Assembly (NCBI GenBank): GCA_022495005.1
Contig: JAGYXB010000001.1
Location: forward strand, 62,001 to 126,000
From: Rhyacophila brunnea
Lineage: Eukaryota; Arthropoda; Insecta; Trichoptera; Rhyacophilidae
DNA length: 64,000 nucleotides
Direction: 5' to 3'
Both the position numbers and the translations under genes were made by a program. The notes beneath the pieces were generated by a model. It was not told the DNA's origin and did no database searches. It was given only the letters and a program-made list of their open reading frames with translations. This document shows, in pieces, positions 1-10,559 of the stretch. Position 1 is the first letter of the stretch. The number at the start of each line of letters is the position of its first letter.

Positions 1-300
1 TCAATAAGTTGTCAATGTGTATGGACGTGTATAACACAATTTCAAAGCAAAAATAAATAATTAATATAAAATTTGATACCTACTATAAAGTATATTCAAG
101 GCTATTTTCTAAAATATATTTACCGCGTTTTCTTTTACAATTAAAATATACTCCAATGTACCTTAATTATATATATATTATACGCCAGTTTGATTTTTAG
201 AAAATGCTTTAACATTGAATAAAACAGGTTGAAAATCACTGAATATAAACAGACGAAACGGATTCTAATCTTTATCAAATTATGTAGATTAACTAATTAT
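1..300. other. AT-rich stretch, no gene seen
   Basis: No ORF of note, tRNA or recognisable repeat end is visible here. The sequence is AT-rich and low in complexity, like most of the non-repeat DNA in the window. Confidence 0.5.
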
Positions 301-544
301 TGTTGCTGCCAAAAGTTGGTAAGTCAATAATTTAGATATTTAGAATAAAATTAAAAACGGATTATGACGTCTCTATACATAAACATGTATGCTATAAAAA
401 ATATTCAAGGTCATCCAATACGATGCATATAAAGCACAAAAAAATTAGCATTATGCCTGTTTTTAGGGGACATGTTAAACTTTCAACATAATTGTAATTA
501 CCCCACAATATGATTTCGACACTTACCAACTTTTGACAGTAACA
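301..544. mobile_element. MITE with 24-bp terminal inverted repeats
   Basis: The left end (301-324) reads tgttgctgccaaaagttggt and continues to aagt. The right end (521-544) is its reverse complement apart from two or three mismatches. The 244-bp interior is AT-rich and has no ORF, so this looks like a non-autonomous DNA element. No clear target-site duplication is visible, so the superfamily is not assigned. Confidence 0.6.
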
Positions 545-1240
545 CACGATATGCTTTAATTAATTATTAGTGAATATAATATTATACTACTTAAGTCTTT
601 CTAAGCAAACGAAATCGATGCCTATCAATGTTTCCTAATGTAATATGTAACTTATCACTAATATATTGTGTAATTATATTTTAATTAATAATGAATATCT
701 TTTGTTTATTTAATTTATTATAGTGTTTTTAATCGTGTCATATTATAATTAAATTTATTCATGTTATCTCACCGTCATTATTAAGGTTTTCATGATTTTA
801 TAATGTTTTATATAATTTTCCTATGTGTAAATCACTAAACGAAAATCTATCACAGTTTGAAGGCGTTGGCAAGGATTTTTCTGTTTTATACTAAGATACG
901 AAAAATTGCTCCGAGCGTCATAGATTTTATTCGGTCACCATTTTTTTCTCACCACGATGAAAACCCACCAATCACCTCTAATGTCTTCTAATATTCAACA
1001 ATAACATGGTAATTTGATTATATTATAAATACATTTATACCATGATGCAAAAAAAACAGTGGAAGTTTTATATTATTTTTATTTAGACAAACTTTGAGAT
1101 AAACGTAGTGCAAACGATGTTTAATGGGTTATAGTAAAAGATATTGGACGCATGTGATAATTTTTGAAGATGTCCATCAAGCGGTTAACCTTTTTGATAT
1201 AACTATTGGGAGGAAATATGACTTGAGGGGGAGAGGTATA
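545..1240. other. AT-rich stretch, no gene seen
   Basis: Nothing beyond short AT-rich runs is visible on either strand. A short reading frame at 1124-1366 has no recognisable composition or motif and runs into a repeat end. Confidence 0.45.
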
Positions 1241-1249
1241 GAAATTTAT

Positions 1250-1455
1250 TATCAAATTACATTTTTTTTTAATCACCGAATAATTCGTATGAATGTAACA
1301 TTATTGTGTGTGTGGAAGTATTTTCAAAATGATGTATGTTTAATAATTAGAATGTTACATTTTTAAATCTTGTGAATTATTCGTTGAATAAAAAAATAGT
1401 AAGTTAAAAAAAATACTGGAGTGATCCGTGTCAGTTAGTAATTAAAGTGAATTAA
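1250..1455. repeat. Repeat-end cluster, inverted partner of 3577-3778
   Basis: Two parts recur in inverted orientation about 2 kb downstream. One is a gaattattcgttgaataaa block (about 1373-1392). The other is a ggagtgatccgtg...ttagtaattaaagt block (about 1420-1450). The downstream counterparts lie at 3664-3778 and 3577-3617. These repeat ends bracket the broken LTR element between them. This may be coincident insertion of two copies of the same dispersed repeats rather than one composite element. Confidence 0.5.
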
Positions 1456-1668
1456 AGTTATTTAAAATACAGAAGCCGATCGCCAATTAGTAGTCTTGCT
1501 TATACTGACAACGGTACACACGGCTTTCCGTGACTCTACCAGTGTACAGTGAGCTATTGTGGTGACGTAGGTACGAGCTCAGGTTTCGCTATAGTTTCGC
1601 CTTCAACAACACAACGAACCCTTACGAATTTATTTATTAAGGAAGTACCTACTTATAACCTTATAAAT
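1456..1668 (+). mobile_element. Probable LTR/leader just 5' of the primer-binding site
   Basis: This stretch lies directly upstream of a perfect tRNA-Lys primer-binding site and should therefore be the 3' part of the 5' LTR (U5 side). It is distinctly less AT-rich than its surroundings. No second LTR copy was found in the window, so the LTR boundaries cannot be fixed. The element is truncated after gag. Confidence 0.5.
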
Positions 1669-1686
1669 TGGCGCCCAACGTGGGGC
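1669..1686 (+). promoter_or_regulatory. Retrotransposon primer-binding site (tRNA-Lys)
   Basis: The 18 bases tggcgcccaacgtggggc are complementary to the 3' end expected for an insect tRNA-Lys including CCA. This is the standard position for minus-strand priming, between the 5' LTR and gag. The gag start codon follows 12 bases later at 1698. Confidence 0.85.
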
Positions 1687-1697
1687 TGAAAGTGAAA

Positions 1698-2418
1698 ATG
1701 GCGACCGGAATTCTGACAAACGAACAGTTGAAGGATTTGATAAAAGAACTGACAAAAAACGCAAAACATAGAAGTTTTTTGCAGTGCACAGCAAGATACG
1801 ATGGGACCAACAATAGCAGCCAAGTGGAAGCATTCGTCGCAACTGCGACTGTGTTCAGGACGATTGAACACATCAACAAGTATAATTCACTGATTGGATT
1901 ACAGTTTCTATTGGAGAAACATGCTGCTACATGGTGGATGGGAGTTAAAGATACCATCACTTCCTGGGAAGATGCAATGGCGGGGCTTAGGCACGCTTTT
2001 GCTCCCAAAAGGCACGCGTACAAGGTATACACAGAGTTATGCACGATCAGGCAAACTGACTGATCTATACATCAACCAGAAAAAAGCTCTGTTAGCAGAA
2101 CTCCCGGCCCCGGCACACGCGGAATCAGTGCAGATTGACATAATATTTGGTCAACTGCACATACAAATACGCGATGGAATGCCGCAAAACACTATCAAAA
2201 AGTTCGACGATCTCATCAAAAGAGCTCGAGAAATCGAGGACAAGCTGAGAGAAAAATCATACAAAATGCAACCGGATGAGAATCCTCACACGCCAGCTCC
2301 ATTCTGTTCGTTGTGCTACAGGAAGGGACATCAAGCTGATACATGCCGGAAAAAGGTACAGCATAACAGTAACCCAACCGAACAGAACATCGAGATACGC
2401 ATTAGAAGGCCTTATTAG
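1698..2418 (+). pseudogene. Broken retrotransposon Gag (Ty3/gypsy-like, Arc-like capsid)
   Basis: Gag is the structural capsid/nucleocapsid protein of an LTR retrotransposon. The frame opens at ATG 1698. Around residues 70-80 it carries the ATWWMGVK segment typical of the retrotransposon-gag capsid family, to which insect Arc also belongs. It stops at 2061-2063. Similarity continues in another frame (about 2060-2418) with a basic, coiled-coil-like stretch and a CCHC zinc knuckle at about 2307-2348 (C-x2-C-x4-H-x4-C, CSLCYRKGHQADTC). The frame change coincides with an actgactg tandem duplication at about 2055-2062, a plausible 4-bp insertion. No protease, reverse transcriptase or integrase follows. 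Near 2405 the sequence passes into a SINE tail, so the element is 3'-truncated and dead. The family call rests on the Trp motif, the zinc knuckle and the adjoining primer site. Confidence 0.85.
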
Positions 2419-2436
2419 AATCGGACATGGTCGATT
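2405..2436 (+). repeat. SINE-A tail fragment at the gag truncation point
   Basis: The bases here (aggccttattagaatcgg onward) match the 3' tail shared by the SINE-A copies at 4031, 11640, 19841 and 29382. The gag similarity ends at the same place, which marks a junction. Confidence 0.5.
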
Positions 2437-2440
2437 TTTT

Positions 2441-2760
2441 TTAGATATTTTATGGATAGAAGAAGATTTTTTATCGATTACGGTTTGCTTTAGGCAAGAC
2501 TTAATTTATTTAAAAAAATCTAACCAACACCATTTGTAATATGTATTCTTAATTCAATGAAAACAAATAAATATGACTGATAAAGTGTGCACTAATTTTG
2601 TTAAATCGCCCATAGCATACTTAAACCATCACCAGCACCATCTGCAAATTTTATTATTAGTACAATGAAAACAAATATGTATAACTGATAAAGTTTAATG
2701 TGCACTATTTACCTACCTCTCTAACTACATCTCTCGCCACTGCAAGGGGGAAAGAACTGA
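2441..2760. mobile_element. Half copy of the foldback element seen at 29825-30399
   Basis: The sequence from about 2495 to 2745 (accaacaccat, tcaatgaaaacaaat, gactgataaag, tttaatgtgcactat) matches one arm of the 575-bp foldback element at 29825-30399, partly duplicated in tandem. It is non-coding. Confidence 0.55.
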
Positions 2761-3384
2761 CAGGACTCTAGACTGGGGTTCCGTAATTAGAAAATGGCAG
2801 CTTGGCAGTTTGGCCAGCTAAGTGTTATAAACAGAATACAAAAATGATTTCATAAAATATTGATTTTTGTTTCGTCCATTTAACTAATATTTTATTAGGC
2901 ACACTGCATTATCACTGTGGCTCATTTCATATGCTGAGATATAATATAATATTATGTTCAATTGGTATATTATTGATTAACCGATCCCCAAGGGATCGGG
3001 CCCATCATAAAATGATGACATGTTATGTACAATCTTATCCATGTATGTATTTGCTATGAAAAATAATTATAAAAGTTGTTTATTGGTCAAAAAGAATTTT
3101 AAATAAAACATGTTACGAATAATATTAAAACAACTAAAAAAACTAGATTTGAAGAATTTCGTATTTATAAAATTATTGCATAACATCTCATAATAAAAAT
3201 ATGCGCAAAATTGGTCATAACATCCGCTTAATACTCCTCTTCTCGTACCATTCCCTATTAGCGGTCGACCATCATCGATAGCGCGTCTTTTTGACGCAAA
3301 TGACGCAACCGATTCATCAGACAATTTAAAAGGGGCCTCCGAAGAGATAAAACAAGTTTCAATGTTATTAAACCTACATAATTT
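2761..3384. other. No gene seen; small perfect hairpin at 2981-3000
   Basis: The stretch is AT-rich with no supported gene. The bases ccgatccccaagggatcgg (about 2981-2999) form a GC-rich perfect hairpin, possibly the remains of a TIR or an insertion footprint. A minus-strand frame at 3393-3067 has no recognisable motif and overlaps the neighbouring SINE. Confidence 0.4.
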
Positions 3385-3617
3385 TGAAAGCACTTCTAAG
3401 AAAATATATTATAACCAATAGAAAAAATCTTTTCGAAAAAAGTAAGACACCCCGCAGGAATCGAACCTATATCTCTCGGGTATCACGCCCACACACATAG
3501 ACCGCTATGCTAAAGGAGTCATGCTTTCCAAATTGAGCTACTATTGGTGATCGGTTTTTGTATTTTAAATCAAAGTAGGCATTACTTTAATTACTAACAG
3601 ACGTCACGGATCACTCC
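3385..3617 (-). repeat. SINE-C copy (tRNA-derived, minus strand)
   Basis: Read on the minus strand, 3512-3500 gives an A-box-like tagcatagcggtc and 3467-3457 gives a B box ggttcgattcc, correctly ordered and spaced for an internal Pol III promoter. The body matches the longer copy at 36838-37213, including the ttgaaaaaagtaagacaccc and attactaac..gacgtcac segments. It has diverged too far to be a functional tRNA gene. Confidence 0.65.
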
Positions 3618-3663
3618 AAGATTTTTTGTTGTAACTTACTTGAACTTGCTAATATGTAATTTT

Positions 3664-3778
3664 TAATTAACTATTTTTTTATTCAACGAATAATTCAGAA
3701 GATTTAAGAATGTAACATTCTAATTATTGAACATACAAAATTGTGAATTATTCGTTGAATAAAAAAAATAGTTAATTA
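3664..3778. mobile_element. Palindromic MITE (34-bp arms)
   Basis: The arms taattaactattttttt...caacgaataattca (3664-3697) and their complement (3744-3778) are nearly perfect. They enclose about 46 bp containing gaatgtaacattc, itself a palindrome. Related arms occur at 1373-1405, 16290-16325, 20935-20975 and 36838-36870, so this is a dispersed family. Confidence 0.6.
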
Positions 3779-4030
3779 CGATGTAATTAATTTAAATAAT
3801 TTAAAAAGAAGCGAATTTCTCACAAACTGGGTGTTGTATAATATTACCCAAAGCATAACAAAATTCCTACATTTTTATAATTTGGTAAATAAATATTTTT
3901 TATAATATATAAAACTAGTGACGTTACGTGTGCGTAGGTAGGTCGTGCATTGCGTAGCGTAGCGTAGAACTTACAAAATATATAACACACCTTTTTGATG
4001 ATAGATTCCGTCGTTGCGAGATTTTGTAGA

Positions 4031-4620
4031 AATGTCCAATTCTAATAAGACCAAAATGGGTCTCCACAGAGTGGAGGTTTGTGTTAACAGATTTTTTAAA
4101 TGGAAAAAAGATGTTAGGGACATGCTTATCATATTAGGTTTATACTCTGACTCCAAACACAATTTAAAAAAAACAATATAATATGCATTTGCCAGACCCT
4201 TGATTCGTAACTGGGACCCCACAACATTTTAAACCGACGCAAAAGTCGCTTGCCATCATGGACGAATATCCCATTCAGTGAGTTATATATCAGCCAATTG
4301 TCTTTACAAATGTATATTTTGCTTTCTGACTTACTTATTCTTTCTTATTTTTGACCATGTCCGATCCTAATAAGTTCATATGGGCCTCCACAGAGTGGAT
4401 GTTTGTATTTACAGATTTTTTAAAGAGTAACGAATGTTAGCCACTTGCTGAACCTATTAAGTCCATACTCTGACTCCAAACACAGATTTAAAAAAGTAAT
4501 ATATGTATTTTCCTGACCCCGCATTCGAAGCTGGGACCCCACAACATTTTAAGCCGACGCGTAAGTCGCTCGGCTATCATGAACAAATATCCCATTCAGA
4601 GAGTTATATACCACTCAATT
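4031..4620 (-). repeat. Two SINE-A copies in tandem (minus strand)
   Basis: Copies at 4031-4264 and 4351-4584 each read, on the minus strand, from a degenerate tRNA-like head (accgacg..aagtcgct..gccatcat complement) through a shared body (gactccaaacaca, gttaacag, ccacagagtgga) to the gatcgga..catgg tail. Both are followed by the same atcccattcag..gagttatat flank. The pair therefore arose by tandem duplication of a roughly 320-bp unit rather than by two insertions. Confidence 0.7.
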
Positions 4621-4631
4621 GTATATTTGGA

Positions 4632-5024
4632 TCTAGGGCGATTCAGCGCTAGGAGAACTGGGCATTAAATTACTAAAATACTAAATCATGGGTCATTGAA
4701 AAATATATTATATATAATGCTTGGTGAGAATTTAAATATTCACACGTAAATAATGATTTCATTATGCATAATATGTTTACGCTCCAACGAGAAGATAATA
4801 TGTAGTTCTTCTATTTTTATGTAAAGCGTCAATCCTAATAATTCTTAATCCACAATAAAAAAAACATTATGTTAAGAACAAATGAATTAAATTAAAACTT
4901 CTATGTAGTAGATAGAAACTTATTGAAATTCCTCGTCTACTTTATATATGAAATCGTAATGAACGTCTATTTATTTCATTTGACAGTGCGGCGCCCACTT
5001 GTCCTGGCGTCCAGTTGTCCCAGT
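4632..5024. mobile_element. Mutator-like MITE, copy 1
   Basis: This is the same family as the better-bounded element at 44437-44890. Shared features include ends related to gggacaactgggcgcc and interior blocks such as cacacgtaaataatgattt, caacgagaag and attcctcgtctacttt. Its own target-site duplication is not clear. Confidence 0.6.
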
Positions 5025-6270
5025 GCCGTATATTTTACTTTGCGACTAACTTAATATAACCATTCACTTATAAATACTACCAGTTGCTAAATAGTCATCA
5101 GGTAAATAATTATTAGTTTATTCCCGTGTTAAAGATACTATAATAATTACAAGATAAAAGTCACTTTTTATATACCACGTTTTTAATTCTGTTGAATCAT
5201 ATAAACTTGACAATTCTATGTATTAATAATTTAGGACAAATAAGGCAATTGTCAACAAATCATTTTTTTGCTATTTTGCAACAAACAAACAAATATAGAA
5301 TACTGAAATGTCAGTTATATTTCCATAGTGACGCACGTATATATTAATAATTTAGTTGCTAGGACCACCCCCTTACCAACCAATAATAGTGGATTGGATT
5401 AGGGATTTATTTCTAAATAACTTTTCGTACAAAACAGAATTAACTGAAAATGAATTCAATTCTACTTAAAGATGGCTAGAAGTTTTATAAGAATGCATTG
5501 GCATCGTGTTCTGATATATTATATTCTAAAAGTTTAAAATGTCTAGCTAATCGGGAAGCTAGTTAAAAAATCGATTGCAAGATTTGTACTGGACAAACAA
5601 GAATACGAGCTAAGAAAAACGTGGTAAAAATACTAATGACGTTTCTATTCTGTTTTGTAAGAATCGATATTATGACATGTATTTATTCTCAAATTATTAT
5701 AGCTAAGGTTTTAATTAAATATTATTATGTATCACGCATGACAATTTCAACAACGATATTTTTTGACGTGAATTTAATTGAATGTGTAAAAAAACGTAAA
5801 ATTTAAAAATATGACCTTTATAAATCATGACCTGTTGTTAGACAAGCCAAGGTCAAGAATGTTTTCAGAATATATTTTACAATGTCAATGATATTAAGTA
5901 ATTTGACGTTTATATTTTTTTTACTGTTTTCATGCCTAGCCAGCATACATCCGTAAATAAACAAAAATGGTTAAAAACTGTTTACAAACATTTGATATAT
6001 TTCATAGAAAATCATAGAACAGATTAATAAGATCGAAATGCAAAAGCCAGTTTCAATAGATTAAGGCTTTGTAACCAGTTTTGATCTATATGATTAGTCC
6101 TAAAATATTACTAATATTGCACGCACGTTTCATTTATGCGACAAACTTTAATACAGATATAACTGATGAAAATCTTGAAAATTATATCTTCTTACAGTCT
6201 CACCCAGAACTACTTCTATTTGTTTATGTTCCCTAATAGAAATACTCATTCGCTTATTTTCCGCTGCGGA
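5025..6270. other. No gene seen; one short repeat at 5808-5950
   Basis: AT-rich and non-coding as far as I can see. The segment 5808-5950 (atgacct..agacaaggtcaa..caatatcaatg..attgacgttt) is related to 7420-7560 and is an undefined dispersed repeat. A 61-codon frame at 5621-5806 shows no motif. Confidence 0.4.
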
Positions 6271-6276
6271 TAGAGA

Positions 6277-6730
6277 ACATCTCTGGCGAAAGGTGGATGT
6301 AGGCTGTCAAAATCCGCCACAAATATTGCACAGTAAACTTTGTCAGTCATACCTATTTGTTGTCATTGAAATAAGACAACAATTATTTACAGATAATGTT
6401 GTTTAGTTTTTAAAATTCAATTAAACACTGCCAAAACTAAGCTTTAATTGGTAATAGTAAAAAAAAAACTCGTCTATCTATAAAATATCTAAAATGATGC
6501 AATTAAATCATACATAACTTTGGATATTTTAACGATAAAATAATATTTTTTATGTATTATAGTTTGGTTCGGCAGGGCTTAATGAATTAAAAAAAATAAA
6601 CAAACAATATATTGTGTAAAATGTATTCATAATAAAACGAAAACATATCCTAAGTATCAATGAAAAAGTGTGCACAATCTTCTCGTTTCGCCCAAAGTAT
6701 ACCAAAACTAATATGGTTTGATTTAAGCAG
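6277..6730. mobile_element. Foldback element copy (family of 29825-30399)
   Basis: The left end (ctggcgaaaggtggatgtaggc) and the segments actttgtcagtcatac and cattgaaataagac match the terminal arm of the 29825-30399 element. The opposite arm reappears in inverted form near 6590-6700. It is non-coding. Confidence 0.6.
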
Positions 6731-6734
6731 GGTT

Positions 6735-7075
6735 TAATTGATTTTTATCTTCTTCTTCTTTGGCCATATTCGCCCCTTAGTAGGAGCATATGCACACCAC
6801 GAGGCGCCTCCAAGAATCCCTCTCGCTCACCAGTCTTCTTGCATTGTTCCAGGTGAAATCAGCATCCCGTAGAATCCCTTCGGAATCCGGTTGGCTTGGA
6901 GAACAGGCAAGCCAGGTTGAAATTCTCTTCTGGCATCCGCAGCATGCGACCGAGCCAGGTCTAATGCTGCCTCTTCACTCTCAGCGTGATGAGAGGCTGC
7001 TTGGTGCGTTCTGTTATCTCATCGTTGGTCCTAAAATGCGTCGCAAACATATGTTTTCGAAGTTCATTATACGGT
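6735..7075 (-). pseudogene. LINE fragment, C-terminal end of reverse transcriptase ORF
   Basis: Minus-strand translation in shifting frames gives a MLRMPEENF segment, a KPTGFRR segment and, at the end, DFTWNNARRLVSERDSWRRL. This is the usual ending of many insect non-LTR retrotransposon ORF2 proteins (R-W-GH-x-x-RMP, then W-x-x-A..DR-x-x-W-R). It is broken by frameshifts and lacks the catalytic core. Confidence 0.65.
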
Positions 7076-7084
7076 TGGCCTGAG

Positions 7085-7235
7085 CCTTTTTTAATAACGT
7101 TGATTTTTTAGTGTATGAATCTAATAAGTTAAGAAGGTGGCTAACACCCATTTATCGTAAACACAAAAATCTGTTAATACAACCTCCATCCTGTGGATGT
7201 ACATATGCTTTTCTTAGGATTGGACACGGTAAAAA
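7085..7235 (+). repeat. SINE-A 3' half
   Basis: The bases ggctaacacccatttatcgt, aaaatctgttaatacaacct and ttaggattggacacgg match the body and tail of the SINE-A family. The tRNA-like head is missing, so this copy is 5'-truncated. Confidence 0.65.
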
Positions 7236-8039
7236 AATATTGTACGTGTACTTTGTATAAATTGGGAATATCTTATTGAGACGGATCAAATAGATGAAAT
7301 ATGTGAAATAAAGGTATTACATTATTGTGTTTTATTTTAAATAATATGTACAATATCTTTATACCAATAATAATTATTGACAGTTAACAACATTAAAGAA
7401 AAAAATACATGTTTAAATAATATGACCTAGATACTAGGTAGTGTTAGGTGAGACAAGGTCAATTATGTTTTTAAAGTTTACAATATCAATGCTATTAACA
7501 AAATACTATTGACGTTTGCGGTTTTTCACTGTTTTTAGAGTGACACATATTTCATATTATTTTCCCTAAATAAATAATCGTTAAATTTAATGCTCTTTCA
7601 ATGGAATAATGATACATCATGTATTTATCATTCGTGTTGTGCAATATCTTCTTCTTCTTGATTATATCTTCTATACCTTATCAGTCTTATCACACTTCAG
7701 CTTTTGATGGACATAACAAGCACATTGACGTGCTGTTCTCCCGTTTTCAGATATTTCTACGTATGCAGATCGCCGTATCACACTTCACCGCGAAATATTG
7801 TATCGGAAATATAATAATATGGTTGTATATTAACGACCGTCCTACCTCTTATGGTTGTATAGTACTGACATAAAATTCATGTCTACATAAAACACGATTC
7901 TTGTCAGTTTACAGGAAGTCAGCGGCAAAAAATAAATTGAAAATAGCCAATATACTAGATTAGATAATCGGACAAAACAGAACATGACAAAACAGAACAG
8001 CCAGGGGAAAAATAAGACATTAATTTTTGTGGAATCTAT
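7236..8039. other. No gene seen
   Basis: AT-rich. The segment 7420-7560 is a diverged partner of 5808-5950. An 84-codon frame at 7619-7873 has no recognisable domain. Confidence 0.4.
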
Positions 8040-8064
8040 TTAGGTTAGGTTAGGTAAGGTTAGG
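8040..8064 (+). repeat. Interstitial TTAGG telomere-type repeat
   Basis: Five consecutive pentamers occur: ttagg three times, taagg, then ttagg. TTAGG is the canonical insect telomere repeat. A five-unit run inside a chromosome is a small interstitial trace, possibly left by break repair. Confidence 0.6.
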
Positions 8065-8140
8065 TCATTATTTCGTTGTACCTAGTCACCCAATCATTTT
8101 GAACATATATTGATTAAGATGAGGATATCCTAAGCTTGTC

Positions 8141-8258
8141 GGCAAAGTCCCGTTTATTTCAGGCTTTCTAGGATTCAGCGATTAGGAATGCAGAAATTAG
8201 GCAAAGTCCCGTTTATTTCAGGCTTTCTAGGATCCAGCAATTAGGAATGCAGAAATTA
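8141..8258 (+). repeat. Tandem duplication of a 59-bp unit
   Basis: Units 8141-8199 and 8200-8258 (starting ggcaaagtcccgtttatttc) differ at only about three positions. There is no coding content. The near identity points to a recent duplication. Confidence 0.85.
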
Positions 8259-8950
8259 GGTATATAATTTGATTTATTATGGAGTATTGAAAATCTGTGC
8301 TAATAAAAATCTATCAACATGATAGAGATAGAACAATTTCAATATTAAATTTTATTTATATTTTTCCTGAAAGGTCATAGTTATATTTATCGTTGTTCTG
8401 TTTTGAAGAAAGCTCACGCCGAACAATTACTGTGCTAGGATGAACTGAAATACGTACAATTTACATGTAACCCTGTTTTTCATAGTATCCATGTATCGCG
8501 ACGATTTATCGTGTAGCTTAGATACAATGTAGCTTGAATGAAACATCACCAAAGGATGCTATTTTTTTTTTAATATACAATTTTTTAAAACACTAACCCT
8601 ACAAAGAGATTAAAAAAATCGAAATAAGACTAACAAATGAATATTATTATAAGGGATACATCCATCTATAAAACGTTATCGTTAAATACACGAGGACTTG
8701 TAATTGCGAATTGCATTGGCGTCGACTTAATACAATACTTTCAAGTTATTACATATTTTGAGTACTAATAATTCATGCAGACATTAAGTTCCAATATCTC
8801 GAAAAGTAAATCGACTGAACCCATGTTCTTTGTATATTTTTATATCCAGAAACTCTCTGCGAGGATTGTTTTAGTGAAAATTTTATTATTATTATTATTA
8901 TATTAACAAAAAAAATATATATGAAGATCTGGACCGCCCCAAATAGAATA
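8259..8950. other. No gene seen
   Basis: AT-rich with an (ATT)n run near 8884-8902. No supported gene or repeat end. Confidence 0.45.
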
Positions 8951-9310
8951 ATTAATTAAATGTATTGTGACCGTATTAACATTGGTGTGCCGAATTTTAA
9001 GTTGGAAAAAGAGGCGAAAATAACCGTAATAAATAAATAATTATAACGTGTTTAAGTAATTTATACAATAATATTATTTTCAAACACATCATTTTAAGCA
9101 CGTATGACATCTGCTCAGGGTCCATTTAATTTCGGGTGTTTTTTTTTTACTAAACTTGATTTGTGTATTTTTAAGTTCACTCTTTATGTGGAAAATACTG
9201 CTTATTAATTTTTCAGTTAGGTCACCTTCTCATTGTGGCAAATAAATAGAAGATTTAAATTTAATTATGAACACGTTTATCAGTTTGAAAACAATTTTTA
9301 ACTTATATAT
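8951..9310. repeat. Dispersed non-coding repeat, partner at 13270-13590
   Basis: Shared blocks appear in the same order at both loci: tttaattt.gggt, aactt..tttgtgtatt, ttct..ttctttatgtggaaaat.ctgc, and agaaggtttaaattta. Terminal structures are not evident. The identity is moderate, judged by eye. Confidence 0.45.
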
Positions 9311-9990
9311 GTTACTGTTGAACTACTGTTGGATAAACTGTGTTATACAAGGTAGGAGTTACCTAAGTTAATTCAACCAACTGTTGCATCCATCCATCTG
9401 ACGTCACTGGAAAGACGAATTTTGTTTTAACATGGAACATGTTTTACTCATGATCTCCGATGCAAAAGCGTTATGAAAAATACATGCAGAATAATTATCG
9501 ACGCGCAGCACGCCCGCGGCCCGCGTCCCTCTCCGATTACCTACGCGCGCCGATTATTTTCATTTTACGTTCAGTAGCCTACATTCTGTGCGACGTATTG
9601 TTCAACTGTTATAATTACTTCTTTAGTTTTATAATTGTAATGACATCATTTTCAGAAAAGTAAAATTGTTTGAATCCTTTGGATTCGGTTACTTTGACAA
9701 ATAAGTTTTCTTTCGAATTTGAACAACAAACATTAACAAAATTAGTAGGCAAAACATGTTCCATGTTTAATGGATTTAGCCGACAGGGTTTAAGTAATCA
9801 TCATCTGAGGGGCCCAGGAGTTTTAGAAAATTTATGATGTCATATGTATCGTTCCCCTAAGTTGTGGCCATACAAGAATTATTTATATTTTTGCGGATGA
9901 CCCAATCGACGATCGGTGACAATTGGGTCTACGATTACTAAGAACGTATGGTGAGAAAAATATGAACTATTCATTATGGCTGCGACTTCC
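9311..9990. other. Island of higher GC, no recognised gene
   Basis: The region around 9500-9560 is strikingly GC-rich (cgcgcagcacgcccgcggcc) against the AT-rich surroundings. An inverted pair, aacatggaacatgtttta (about 9430) and its complement (about 9752), encloses about 340 bp including the GC island, so this may be an old MITE. A 67-codon frame here has no motif. Confidence 0.35.
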
Positions 9991-10340
9991 GGGAACGATT
10001 CAAAATGACATTTCACGATCAATGCAAACCGTACGCCGGCTCTCACATCAAAACTCGTCTTGCCTGCAACGTGTTGAATACGTTGATGTGACGTCATCGT
10101 TATTCACAAAACACACGTTGCCAAATGGATCTCCACAGACTCATCGAATGCGACTGTTTAGTTTGAAAAAAAATCTGCTGTTGCAATTGACAAGTCACAC
10201 GCTTCTCGGGCTACAAGTCGAAGACACCTGGACACATACAAACACCTACGAATTGGTCATTCCTATAGCGGCTCACCGATCGCCGCATCTAAATATCTAT
10301 GCGTTTCGAAGACATGCGACTTTTGCTAGGTAGACGTGCG
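9991..10340. repeat. Dispersed repeat shared with 41011-41164
   Basis: The stretch 10040-10190 (cacatcaaaactcgtcttgc, gatgtgacgtcatcg, cacaaaacacac, gaatgcgact) matches 41015-41150 in the same order. It is GC-richer than average. No protein-coding signature was recognised, and the 136-codon frame across it is not conserved in the second copy. Confidence 0.5.
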
Positions 10341-10394
10341 TGGTATTCATATGCGACTTAATGCGATTTAATTTATGGCTGTGCGGCTTATAAA

Positions 10395-10555
10395 AAATTG
10401 ACAGGAAACGTGGTTGAAGAGCCTCCGTGAGAGGTACGAGTGCGGCTCCATCAAACCATTTCGGGTAGCATATGATAGAGCAAAGATTGCTCTTACGATG
10501 ATCGATCTTTGATAGAAGATAGCAAGAGAAGAAGAAGAGATCATAACATTACTTA
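10395..10555 (+). pseudogene. LINE 3' end remnant (family of 57106-57503)
   Basis: The translation contains SLRERYECGSIKPFRVAYDR and AKIALTMIDL, followed by AREEEE-like codons. This parallels the minus-strand end of the LINE at 57106-57503 (WYECSSTELFRVADDK). It is the last stretch of an ORF2 with a (gaa)n-type tail. Confidence 0.6.
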
Positions 10556-10559
10556 TCAA

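Noticed and set aside
3457..3512. Functional tRNA gene on the minus strand
   Set aside because: A and B boxes are present but the arms do not fold into a cloverleaf. The sequence recurs with decay elsewhere, so it is a SINE head.
9923..10333. 136-codon frame as a possible gene
   Set aside because: The region is a dispersed repeat. The copy at 41011-41164 does not keep the frame.
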